Source: an uncultured Anaerococcus sp.
GTDB lineage: Bacteria; Bacillota; Clostridia; Tissierellales; Peptoniphilaceae
Assembly (NCBI GenBank): GCA_943913325.1
Contig: CALTXP010000039.1
Location: 1 to 14,091 of the forward strand
DNA length: 14,091 nt
Direction: 5' to 3'
Part shown: one piece after another, positions 1 to 6,844 of the stretch
How positions within the stretch are numbered: position 1 is the first letter of the stretch
Layout: each line of letters opens with the position of its first letter
Translations under genes and position numbers: made by a program
Notes under the pieces: generated by a model
Told to the model about the DNA's origin: nothing
What the model saw: only the letters and a program-made list of their open reading frames with translations
Database searches by the model: none

Positions 1-736
1 AAGAATATATATCCATAATAATTTCAAGTTGATTATCAATTCTATAAAAATCTTTTTTTATTTCGCCAGGAAATTCAAATATAGCATCTAGAATAGATGA
101 AATGTTATTAACCTCAATAGCATATCTTAGTATTTTTATAAATACTTCTCTTTTAATAAGTATAGATCCTGCAAATAAATCAAACTCATCATTTAATCCA
201 AGGTTAACACCTGGATTTATTGGCTTATCATCCTCATCTGAAATTATAATTTTACGATTTAGATAAAATCCATTTTCATCCGTGGTCTTTTTAGTAAATA
301 TCAAAGCATCAGCTTTTGAAGATTTCAATTTTTCTTTTGCATCACTAATATCAACCTTATTAATATACATGGGATTTGTTATAAATACATATTCTGCATT
401 ACTTTCTTCAAAGGCTATCATAGAATCATAGTAAGTACTAACTTCAGTCGGATTATTATCAGTAAAATCTGGAGGAGTTATTGTTAGACCTCCATGACGT
501 CTATTAAGTTCCCAACTTCTACCATTCCCTATATGATCTAGTGTAGACCTCATTTTATTACCTGCAAAAAGTATTACATTGCTTATATCATAATTAGATA
601 AATTTGATAATGTAAAATCTATTATTCTATATCTACCAGCAAATGGAAGCATATAGTCAGGTCTTACCTTACATAATTCACCATATCTATCTTGGTTAAA
701 CTCAGAGCTATATACTAAAGCTAAAACATTATCCAT
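1..736 (-). CDS. glgD: GlgD, non-catalytic glucose-1-phosphate adenylyltransferase subunit (partial, 3' end outside window)
   Basis: Reading frame open from the ATG at 736 to the window edge, about 245 codons of a protein that is usually near 370. It starts MDNVLALVYSSEF and continues with RPDYMLPFAGRYRIIDFTLSN and a GGLTITPP stretch, the nucleotidyltransferase layout of the ADP-glucose pyrophosphorylase family. The glycine-rich GGxGxRL nucleotide loop present in the neighbouring GlgC is replaced by a serine/acidic segment, which is typical of GlgD. In Firmicutes GlgD pairs with GlgC and raises its activity in making ADP-glucose for glycogen. The start lies 1 nt after the glgC stop and has a good ribosome site (AGGAGAGG) inside the end of glgC, so the two are co-translated. 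The missing C-terminal part should be a beta-helix domain. A glgA gene further left is expected but not visible. Confidence 0.93.
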   Translation of the reverse strand, partial: MDNVLALVYSSEFNQDRYGELCKVRPDYMLPFAGRYRIIDFTLSNLSNYDISNVILFAGNKMRSTLDHIGNGRSWELNRRHGGLTITPPDFTDNNPTEVSTYYDSMIAFEESNAEYVFITNPMYINKVDISDAKEKLKSSKADALIFTKKTTDENGFYLNRKIIISDEDDKPINPGVNLGLNDEFDLFAGSILIKREVFIKILRYAIEVNNISSILDAIFEFPGEIKKDFYRIDNQLEIIMDIYS

Positions 737-737
737 T

Positions 738-1871
738 CTATTCCTCTCCTATTCCTTCAGAGCTTACAAGGTATACCTTATCAGTATCGGCATCCCCAAT
801 ATTTTCTATAATCTCTATATCCTCAGCTACAACGCAATTATAAATCTTAACACCAGCTTTAACTTTTGTTCCATTAAGTAAAACAGAATTGTAAACTTCC
901 GCACCTTCTTCTATCTTGACATTTGAAGATAATACAGAATTTACAACCTTACCATCAATATCACAAGCTTCATTTACCAAGGCATCTTTAAGTTCCCCAT
1001 TTGGACCAATTCTATGTGGTGGCAAATTAAGACTTGTTGTATAAATCTTCCAATCCTCATCATATATATCCAGTTCATTTTTAGGATCAATTAAATCAAG
1101 ATTTGCTTGCCAAAAGCTTTTTACTGTACCTACATCTTTCCAATAGCCATCGAATTTATAAACATAAAGTGGTTCACCATCGGCTAGCATTTTTGGAATA
1201 ATATCATGACCAAAATCATTTGTAGAATCAGGGTCATTATTATCATCTATAAGAGCTTTTCTTAAAATTTTCCAATTAAACACATAAATACCCATAGATG
1301 CTAAATTTGATTTTGGTTCTTCTGGTTTTTCTTCAAATTCAGTTATTCTACCATCGCTATCAGTATTCATAATCCCAAATCTACTTGCTTCATCCCAATC
1401 AACTTCCATTACTGCAATAGTTGCATCTGCACCTTTTTCCTTATGAATATCAAGAAGTTTTCTATAATCCATCTTATATATATGATCTCCAGATAATATT
1501 AAAACATATTCGGGATCAATTTGATCAAGATATTTAATATTTTCATATATAGCACTTGCTGTACCTTCAAACCATTTACCACCTTCTTCTGTGTAGTAAG
1601 GTGAAAGAATTCGAAGTCCACCATTATTTCTATCATAATCCCAAGCAGAACCAATACCCAAATGCTTATTTAAAAGTTGTGGTTTATATTGAGTTAAAAC
1701 ACCAATATCTTTAATCTCAGAATTAGTTGAATTACTTAAAGCAAAGTCTATTATTCTATATTTTCCTCCAAAAGGAACAACTGGTTTTGCCATATCTTTT
1801 GTAAGCGCTTTAAGTCTAGAGCCTTGTCCGCCAGCCAAAAGCATAGCAGCAGTTTTATTTGAGTTTCTCAT
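738..1871 (-). CDS. glgC: GlgC, glucose-1-phosphate adenylyltransferase catalytic subunit
   Basis: 377 residues, full length for bacterial GlgC. It converts glucose 1-phosphate and ATP to ADP-glucose and pyrophosphate, the committed step of cytoplasmic glycogen synthesis. The nucleotide loop AGGQGSRL is at residues 13-20, the PVVPFGGKYRIIDFALSN segment follows at 30-47, the metal-binding SGDH is at 127-130, FEEKP is near 180, and the last 90 residues have the hexapeptide pattern of a left-handed beta-helix. ATG at 1871 is preceded by a strong GAAGGAGG site. The gene is first in the visible glgC-glgD operon and divergent from the tmRNA gene. The family is usually allosterically controlled by glycolytic intermediates; effector specificity cannot be read here. 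Confidence 0.96.
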   Translation of the reverse strand: MRNSNKTAAMLLAGGQGSRLKALTKDMAKPVVPFGGKYRIIDFALSNSTNSEIKDIGVLTQYKPQLLNKHLGIGSAWDYDRNNGGLRILSPYYTEEGGKWFEGTASAIYENIKYLDQIDPEYVLILSGDHIYKMDYRKLLDIHKEKGADATIAVMEVDWDEASRFGIMNTDSDGRITEFEEKPEEPKSNLASMGIYVFNWKILRKALIDDNNDPDSTNDFGHDIIPKMLADGEPLYVYKFDGYWKDVGTVKSFWQANLDLIDPKNELDIYDEDWKIYTTSLNLPPHRIGPNGELKDALVNEACDIDGKVVNSVLSSNVKIEEGAEVYNSVLLNGTKVKAGVKIYNCVVAEDIEIIENIGDADTDKVYLVSSEGIGEE

Positions 1872-1929
1872 GTGTCCTCCTTCAAAAATAAATACATATA
1901 ATCTAGTTAATATATAGATACCCGAAAAA

Positions 1930-1962
1930 ATATTATAAAGAACTCAAAAATCGTTTTTAACA
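1930..1962 (-). promoter_or_regulatory. Possible glgC promoter with cre-like dyad
   Basis: On the minus strand a TATAAT hexamer occupies 1937-1932, about 60 nt before the glgC ATG. No convincing -35 lies 17 nt upstream. Just upstream an AAAAACGATTTTT dyad with a central CG (about 1946-1958) resembles a degenerate catabolite-responsive element but lacks the conserved G and C at both flanks. In DNA this A+T-rich such matches arise by chance, so the call is weak. Confidence 0.3.
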
Positions 1963-1986
1963 AAAATTTTTTATAATTCCATTTTT

Positions 1987-2014
1987 TTGACACCCATATT
2001 ATAAAAGGTATAAT
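1987..2014 (+). promoter_or_regulatory. Promoter of the tmRNA gene
   Basis: Perfect TTGACA (1987-1992) and perfect TATAAT (2009-2014) separated by 16 nt. Initiation is expected around 2021-2026, at or a few bases before the mature tmRNA 5' end. It is the strongest consensus promoter in the window, as expected for a highly expressed stable RNA. Confidence 0.85.
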
Positions 2015-2025
2015 GTAGGTTATAC

Positions 2026-2381
2026 GGGGATGTCTAGGTTTCGACGTGGTCGAATAATCTTTAGTAGCAAGCCGTTTTCTGACACGTAAATCAGTATTTA
2101 AATATAAACGCAAACAATAATAGCGAAGCAAACTTCGCACTAGCTGCCTAAGAAACTGGTAGCAATGAATTGTAAGTTCGTCGCAAGCTTACAATTTGTT
2201 TCATAATTATAGCGACAACTCTCTTATCAAAGCTTTGAGATATGAGCAGTAATATGAAGCTAGCATAAAGACTATTTGTAAGTTTTAGAGTATTTGTGCG
2301 AAATCTTTAAACTTACTAAGCTTGTAGAATCTATTGAGGAGGCTTCCGCGGACATGGGTTCGATTCCCATCATCTCCACCA
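2026..2381 (+). ncRNA. ssrA: Transfer-messenger RNA (tmRNA)
   Basis: One-piece tmRNA of 356 nt, acting in trans-translation to free stalled ribosomes. The 5' end GGGGATG pairs with CATCTCC at 2371-2377 to form the acceptor stem, followed by the A discriminator and encoded CCA (2379-2381). The T arm GGGTTCGATTCCC is present at about 2356-2368. The tag reading frame sits in the first third and pseudoknot-like inverted segments fill the middle (for example TTGTAAGTTCG with CGCAAGCTTACAA). The 3' end is a frequent integration site for phages and islands, which fits the phage and IS debris immediately downstream. Confidence 0.97.
2110..2151 (+). other. tmRNA proteolysis-tag reading frame
   Basis: Resume codon GCA at 2110, then a frame encoding ANNNSEANFALAA followed by TAA at 2149-2151. 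The final ALAA is the usual degradation signal recognised by ClpXP-type proteases. The N-terminal half, with three consecutive asparagines and a serine, differs from the common ANDENYALAA form, but a length of 13 residues is within range for Gram-positive tags. Confidence 0.92.
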
Positions 2382-2386
2382 AATAA

Positions 2387-2467
2387 TATTTATACAATAA
2401 TAAAAGAGAAAGCAAGAGAATCTCAAGGAATAAGATTTATAGCTATTCATAAAAAATTGTATAAATA
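2387..2467. repeat. Distant 12-bp inverted repeat after the tmRNA
   Basis: TATTTATACAAT at 2387-2398 and its exact reverse complement at 2456-2467, 57 nt apart. The spacing is too long and the arms too A+T-rich for an ordinary terminator. The right arm overlaps the ISL3-like fragment. It could be a relic of an insertion or a chance match. Confidence 0.35.
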
Positions 2468-2562
2468 ATACCCTTAATATTCTGGTGATGAATACCTTAA
2501 TCAAAGATAATATTTTTATCTTTCATATTTAGTAAATTTGCAATCTAATAATCATTAGACAT
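2443..2562 (-). pseudogene. ISL3-family transposase, N-terminal remnant
   Basis: From the ATG at 2562, preceded by AAAGGGG, the frame reads MSNDY, stop, IANLLNMKDKNIIFD, stop, GIHHQNIKGIIYTIFYE, stop. The pattern N-x-I-x-NLLN-x-KDKNI-x-F followed by IKG matches my memory of the start of ISL3-family transposases, just before their zinc-binding segment. Only about 40 of roughly 400 expected codons remain, with two in-frame stops. No DDE part and no clear ISL3 terminal repeat is visible. It lies between the tmRNA 3' end and the IS30 relic. Identification rests on one short block. Confidence 0.6.
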
Positions 2563-2631
2563 ATTTAATCCCCTTTCGTATTGTGGTTAATATTATTATA
2601 GAGTAATGATTAAACATGTCTTCTTTTTTTA

Positions 2632-3192
2632 AGATAATTGCAAATAATATTATGACACTTAAATCAAACTAAGTTCATGCATAAACAAATCATAAGGAGT
2701 TTGATATCCTAGACATTTTCTAGGTCTAGTATTAAGTTCCATTAAGTTTTTTATTAGCTCATTAACAGATATTTTAGTTAAGTCTGTCTTCTTAGGTAAT
2801 ATTCTCTTAATAAACCATTAGAATTTTTACTTCGATCTACCATTGGTAATGCTATATAAAATCTAGTTTTTTCTTTCTACAAATGTTGCTAGACAACATC
2901 TTTAGATATAGTGTTTGCTATTTGCCCAGGAGATCACTTCTTATGAAGTTTTTCAGATATGGATTTGGTGATATTATCATCAGCTTTTGCTTTCCCGCCT
3001 TTAGATAATGATTTTTCAACATTATCTTTTTAAGCATAGATAGATTTATATTCATTACTACACCTTTTTAATTCTCTAGATATTGTAGAGTGATAAAAAC
3101 CTAAAATTTTCGCTATTCTTCTATAAGAATATCTCTCTTTACTTAGTATCTCTATTTTATTCTAGTGTCGCATTTAATTTTACAACCTATCT
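2632..3192. mobile_element. Internally deleted IS30-family element
   Basis: A relic of about 560 bp, roughly half the size of a complete IS30 element. The ends at 2632-2658 and 3165-3192 form an imperfect inverted repeat: AGATAATTGCAAA...GACAC at the left, and the reverse complement of the right end reads AGATAGGTTGTAAAA...GACAC. The transposase relic lies between them on the minus strand. The right end directly abuts the interrupted phage minor capsid gene. No target duplication could be identified with confidence because both flanks are A/T homopolymer-like. Confidence 0.7.
2659..3173 (-). pseudogene. IS30-family transposase pseudogene
   Basis: Recognisable in pieces from the ATG at 3173: KIEILSKERYSYRRIAKILGF then STISRELKR (the N-terminal helix-turn-helix), SPGQIANTISKDV, KTRFYIALPMVDRS (core strand region), NSNGLLREYYLRRQT, and the C-terminal NTRPRKCLGYQTPYDLF, ending at the TAA at 2659-2661. 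Two internal blocks of the usual protein of about 310-330 residues are absent: the segment with the first catalytic Asp, and the segment with the SDNGSEF motif. At least five in-frame stops and frame changes interrupt what is left. It is therefore dead. The C-terminal piece alone is diagnostic of the family. Confidence 0.85.
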
Positions 3193-3193
3193 A

Positions 3194-4117
3194 TTAAAAA
3201 AGAGAGCTATACTCTTTACCCTCATACTCAAAAGGTTCTGGGTCAAAGTCTTCTAGCTATTCATCATCATAGACCCTACTAGATATCCCCTCAAAAAACG
3301 GATACCAGTCGTGCCTGCAATTTACGCCCTTAAATCCCGTTACCTCTCCGTAACCTATATCTTCTAGGCTAAGATATTTAGGATTTTCTCCACTTAAAGA
3401 TACTATTTTGCCCTGCCATTCAGCATGGCTTGGTCTAGCCCCTATATGCGCCGATATCTCCATTAAATCCTGCCCCATATCTTCGGCATTCATTAATGAA
3501 CTTTCACCAGTTAGCTGACTAATTGCCGTTCCTACTATCATCTTGCTTGTACTCTCTAGAGTATAATTCCTGCCTGACTTATCATAATTTATAGACTTGA
3601 TACCACTATCCCCTAATGAATTTATAAGCTTTCTAATGGCTGTTTTTCTATCAAAAGCACCAGAAGACACCATTAAGACGTGTTTATTAATTTCTTTAGT
3701 ATAAAACTCTTGCAAGCTGTAGCCTTTACCGTTATATGCCACTCCCATAGAGTTAGTTATCATATTATTATTATCAAGTAGCTTATCTTTTATCATTCTA
3801 TTAATTTTTGCTACTCTATCATTCTTTGTGTAGTCCATTAGATGCTTATTTGCTAGCTCATAGGCTTTCTTTTCATCTACATAATGCTTTAATACTAGAC
3901 CTATTAAGAACTTCGCTTATTTCTTGATCTATGTCGTTTAAATAAGGTTTAAGCTTTTCTTCTAAGTCCTCATAGCTATAACTATTTTCTATAAGAACTT
4001 CGATTTGCCTTTCTGCAGTAGCTGTTACTTCATTAGCTTTTCTAATTCTCCTTGCTACATCTTCATATAGCTTTATGTCCCCCACAGCTACATTGGACAA
4101 TACTTTGGCGTTAGCAT
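3194..4117 (-). pseudogene. Phage minor capsid protein 2 (portal-associated), broken and truncated
   Basis: The ancestral ATG at 4117 starts MLTPK with a GAGGAGG site. It shares its A with the stop of the portal relic (TAATG). A frame change near 4104 leads to LSNVAVGDIKLYEDVARRI and TATAERQIEVL, the usual N-terminus. A second frame change near 3885 leads to HYVDEKKAYELA and on to ISAHIGARPSHAEWQGKI, TGFKGVNCRHDWYPFFEG, all typical of the Phage_min_cap2 family. A TAG at 3257-3259 replaces a sense codon: the frame continues LEDFDPEPFEYEGKEYSS, as in intact homologues, until the IS30 end at 3192. Base composition is visibly less A+T-rich than in the flanks, suggesting foreign origin. The C-terminal quarter or more is lost. 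Confidence 0.85.
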
Positions 4118-4320
4118 TATTCCTCCTCTGCTACATCGTCAAAGCTTTCATCAGTCTTGGGCATCAAATCTTCTACCTGTGCCCCTGTAGCTCCATATCT
4201 CCATTCTAGGTAAGCTTCTGGACTTAAGATACGAGAGGCAACCTCTTGTAATCTAATCTTTTGTTCTACTTCACTATCATCTGGGCTAGAAGATAATAGA
4301 GGAAGGTCTAAAAAAGATAT
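4117..4320 (-). pseudogene. Phage portal protein, C-terminal fragment
   Basis: About 65 codons ending at the TAA at 4117-4119. The text SSSPDDSEVEQKIRLQEVA then SRILSPEAYLEWRYGAT and SFDDVAEEE resembles the extreme C-terminus of SPP1-type portal proteins, where EYRxWRYG-like and acidic tails are common. A portal is normally over 400 residues, so more than four fifths is missing. The 5' end is lost at about 4320, where the IS3-type remnant on the other strand begins. Position immediately upstream of, and overlapping, the minor capsid start is the standard phage head-gene order and supports the call. Confidence 0.75.
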
Positions 4321-4324
4321 GAGC

Positions 4325-4506
4325 AAAGCAAATAATAAATCAAAGATTAATACTCCTATATACGAAAGTGAAAGAGAATAGTTTGAAATTATGATGAGTT
4401 AAAAAATAGAATAAAAAAATATATTAAATAATACAATGGAAATAGGATTAAAACAAAATTAAACGGAATGTCTCCTCCTGTTATGTACAGACTACATTCC
4501 GTTTAA
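4325..4506 (+). pseudogene. IS3-family (IS150-like) transposase OrfB, C-terminal remnant
   Basis: On the plus strand one frame reads NYDELKNRIKKYIK, stop, YNGNRIKTKLNGMSPPVMYR then LHSV and TAA at 4504-4506. This matches the C-terminal signature of IS3-family OrfB, in which a YYNxxRIKxKLxGMSPVxYR block closes the protein. One in-frame stop and one inserted Pro codon are visible, and upstream (4325-4390) the frame is lost. The left boundary coincides with loss of the portal gene. After the stop, a GGTTCAGATCA-like stretch near 4537-4548 may be the element's right end, but this is a guess. Confidence 0.7.
4459..4506 (-). terminator. Perfect 13-bp hairpin, terminator-like on the minus strand
   Basis: TTAAACGGAATGT (4459-4471) and its exact reverse complement (4494-4506) with a 22-nt loop. 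Read on the minus strand the stem is followed by TTTTGTTTTAAT, so it could end transcription coming from the hicB side. It overlaps the last codons of the IS3-type transposase on the other strand and may originally have belonged to that element. The loop is long for an efficient intrinsic terminator. Confidence 0.5.
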
Positions 4507-4579
4507 AATAATATCATGTTACTCCGTGTTTACAGGTTCAGATCACCAGTCAGCTTTAAGTTATTGCCTATATCATAGG

Positions 4580-4979
4580 TTAAATCATTCCAACTTCTTT
4601 TTCAAGAGCATAAGTTAAAACTTTTGAAAATCTATTCCTTTACTTTCAGCTAATTTAGCTAAACTTTCTGGAATTGTACAAGTCTTTTTTACCTTATTAT
4701 CGTTGACAAATTTAATATACCTATATAAATCACAGACAACATAATTTTTAAAATCATAATCATCTTCTGTTTCGACATTTTTATCTGGATCTATTATTTT
4801 TTCTCCATTACAAAAAGGGTCATAAGCCATTAATTCTATTGCATCTTTAGCCGTATATAAAGCTTCTTATAGGGTCTTTCCTTGTGTTGCTACAGGAATG
4901 CTATCATTCCAAATAGCATAAAATCCATCTATTTTTTAAGATAAAGTGGATATGCTTTAATATTTTTTGATATAACCAT
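4580..4979 (-). pseudogene. hicB: HicB-family antitoxin pseudogene
   Basis: Start ATG at 4979 behind AGAAAGGA gives MVISKNIKAYPLYLKK; a frame change then leads to DGFYAIWNDSIPVATQGKTL, stop, EALYTAKDAIELMAYDPF, the HicB fold with its periodic-uptake pattern. The C-terminal DNA-binding part reads VKKTCTIPESLAKLAESKGIDF, and after one more frame change VLTYALEKEVGMI, ending at TAA 4580-4582. Total length of 400 nt fits the usual 130-135 residues, so only point lesions have accumulated. HicB normally neutralises the HicA mRNA interferase and represses its own operon. No hicA (VPHP-type motif) was found upstream or downstream. Probably cargo of the lost prophage. Confidence 0.78.
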
Positions 4980-5390
4980 TTTCCTTTCTTATATATTGTA
5001 GTTGTAATAATAATGTTATCTATCATACCTCTTATAGGATGATTTTTGTATAGATTGGGCTTATTAAAACTTGTCTTCCTAACTATGAATTACAAACCTT
5101 CTTTACGTCTTTATTATTAAGATCACCTTACCAAAAAGTGTCTATAGTAGCTGACGGTCTATGTATTAAACTTTTTGGGAGAGTACTTTAATTTTGTAAC
5201 GATAGTTATCTATTAATTTGCAAAAACACCTGAATATTTATAAAATTCAAACTAAAAAGCAACTAACACAAGTTTGTACTAACCCCCATAAGTTTAACTA
5301 AAAATAAAATTGAGTAGATCAGCACAATAAGCAACAATATCTACTTACAATAAAGAGCTAAGAAAAATATGTAGATGGAAAAATTATTGT
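4980..5390. other. Non-coding decayed stretch
   Basis: About 410 bp without a supportable gene. All six frames are broken by stops and I recognised no protein family. It contains the CCAAAAAGT inverted repeat described separately and otherwise looks like residue between the hicB relic and the sugar operon. Confidence 0.6.
5131..5178. repeat. 9-bp inverted repeat resembling insertion-sequence ends
   Basis: CCAAAAAGT (5131-5139) and ACTTTTTGG (5170-5178) flank a 30-nt spacer. The right-hand context ACTTTTTGGGAGAGTAC is reminiscent of the terminal repeat of IS150-group IS3 elements, which often contain CTTTTTGGG followed by a GTAC-like end. Two ends facing each other with nothing between would be an element reduced to its tips. 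The likeness is from memory and short, so confidence is low. Confidence 0.35.
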
Positions 5391-5425
5391 ATATGCTAAT
5401 AATGATTTATTACTTTATAGCATAT
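5391..5425 (-). terminator. Possible terminator of the sucrose operon
   Basis: ATATGCTA (5391-5398) pairs with TAGCATAT (5418-5425) around a 19-nt loop, 24 nt after the hydrolase stop on the minus strand. Downstream on that strand comes ACAATAATTTTTCC, a modest U-tract. The stem is A+T-rich and short, so the role is uncertain, but location at the operon end is right. Confidence 0.4.
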
Positions 5426-5448
5426 CCAAACTATTTTAATATCTCTAT

Positions 5449-6843
5449 TTAATTCCAATTTATAGATTTTAATTTATATAAGTTTCCTTTTATTGATGAA
5501 CTAAAATATTTTTCTTTCGCATAAGCCCTAGAAGTTAATACATATTCTCCATCATTTACAAATATTTCTATTGAAGATGAGTCAGAAAATATTCTTAAAC
5601 TATTTATACTTTCTATTCTTACTTTTCTATCATTTCTTCCATAACCTGATTTTTCCATAGATAGATGAAGTACACCATTATTATAAATTAGTTTTACATC
5701 TTTTCTTAAGTATATTTCAAATTCTCTTTCTTTATTAAAAGATACAAATTCAAAAATATTTTCTTCATAAGAATGATCTTCTATAATATCAATACTATCT
5801 TTTCTTAAAGCTTTTAATTCTTCAATAGGTATTTGTAAAATTTTATTGCCCCTAGCTTTAAGCTCTCTAGGAATTGTCAAACAATGTTGCCAATAACTTT
5901 CTATTGTAGGGTTAGTATAGCTAGCATCAGGCATCCCCATCCATCCTATGAGTATTCTTCTGCCTTTATCATCTTCAAATGTTTGAGGCGCATAAAAGTC
6001 AAAACCGTAATCCAATTCATAAAAAGAATCTAAATTATAACTCTTATTTTCCAGGTCTACCTCTATAGGAAAATAACCTGATTGATACACATTTTGATAT
6101 TTATACTCTTGATTACTTATACCTTGTGGGCAAAGTAATAAGAATTTTTTACCACCAAGCTCAAAAAAATCAGGACATTCCCACATATATCCAAAATCAT
6201 ATGGACTTATAATTTCCATATGATAGCTAAATATGCTTAAATCACTTGATTTATATATTAAAACTCTGCCATTATCGTCACGACTTCTAGCTCCCAAAAA
6301 CATATAATAAATACCATTTTCTTCATATATCTTAGGGTCTCTTACATGTCGACTCATTTCTTTGGGATAATCATCATTTGAAAGAATCAATTCTTTTTTA
6401 TCGAAATTGTAACCATCATCGGAGACTATTCTTATAGTGTTGTGGTCACGACCGTCATAAATATAATCATAGTCCCCCTTGTGTTTAACATTACCTGTGT
6501 AAAAAAGGTTTAATTTATTATCTTTTATAAAAGCAGAGCCTGAATAAGCTCCATCCTTATCAATTTCTGAATCAGCAAATATAAAGGGTTTTTCATAAGT
6601 ATAATTTATAAAATCCACAGTTGAAACATGTCCCCATATTATATTTTTACGAATAGCGTTAAGGGGATCATACTGAAAATATATATGATATTTTCCATTA
6701 AATTTGCAAAGCCCATTTGGATCATTTAACCAGCCAGTTATAGGACTTATGTGATAATTTAAATTATATAGATCTTTTTTTACTATATCAATTCTATCAA
6801 TATTTTTATTAAATTCATCCTCATAAAATTTTTTATTATACAT
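5449..6843 (-). CDS. scrB: Sucrose-6-phosphate hydrolase, GH32
   Basis: 464 residues from the ATG at 6843, the normal length for bacterial sucrose-6-phosphate hydrolases. It splits sucrose 6-phosphate delivered by the PTS into glucose 6-phosphate and fructose in the cytoplasm; no signal peptide is present. The five-bladed propeller motifs are all there: WLNDPNG with nucleophile Asp41, the FQYDP block at 56-60, SGSAF near 102, RDP with transition-state Asp169, and WECPDFF with acid/base Glu222. The C-terminal 110 residues are the beta-sandwich domain. ATG lies 1 nt after the permease stop, indicating translational coupling; an in-frame TTG at 6852 is an alternative start but neither has a strong ribosome site. 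Specificity for the phosphorylated sugar is inferred from the PTS neighbour. Confidence 0.92.
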   Translation of the reverse strand: MYNKKFYEDEFNKNIDRIDIVKKDLYNLNYHISPITGWLNDPNGLCKFNGKYHIYFQYDPLNAIRKNIIWGHVSTVDFINYTYEKPFIFADSEIDKDGAYSGSAFIKDNKLNLFYTGNVKHKGDYDYIYDGRDHNTIRIVSDDGYNFDKKELILSNDDYPKEMSRHVRDPKIYEENGIYYMFLGARSRDDNGRVLIYKSSDLSIFSYHMEIISPYDFGYMWECPDFFELGGKKFLLLCPQGISNQEYKYQNVYQSGYFPIEVDLENKSYNLDSFYELDYGFDFYAPQTFEDDKGRRILIGWMGMPDASYTNPTIESYWQHCLTIPRELKARGNKILQIPIEELKALRKDSIDIIEDHSYEENIFEFVSFNKEREFEIYLRKDVKLIYNNGVLHLSMEKSGYGRNDRKVRIESINSLRIFSDSSSIEIFVNDGEYVLTSRAYAKEKYFSSSIKGNLYKLKSINWN

Positions 6844-6844
6844 A

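Noticed and set aside
1907..2140. 77-codon frame on the minus strand
   Set aside because: It runs antisense through the tmRNA and its promoter; no protein features and basic, low-complexity composition.
5060..5165. Minus-strand reading RPSATIDTF...ISPIY, faintly like the C-terminal part of S-adenosylmethionine synthetase
   Set aside because: Stops interrupt it, spacing differs from the family, and the flanking motifs are missing; it also overlaps the inverted repeat. Too weak to call.
2382..5448. Search for a duplicated tmRNA 3' end marking the far prophage junction
   Set aside because: No copy of GATTCCCATCATCTCC or a close variant was seen before scrB, so no attachment-site pair can be claimed.
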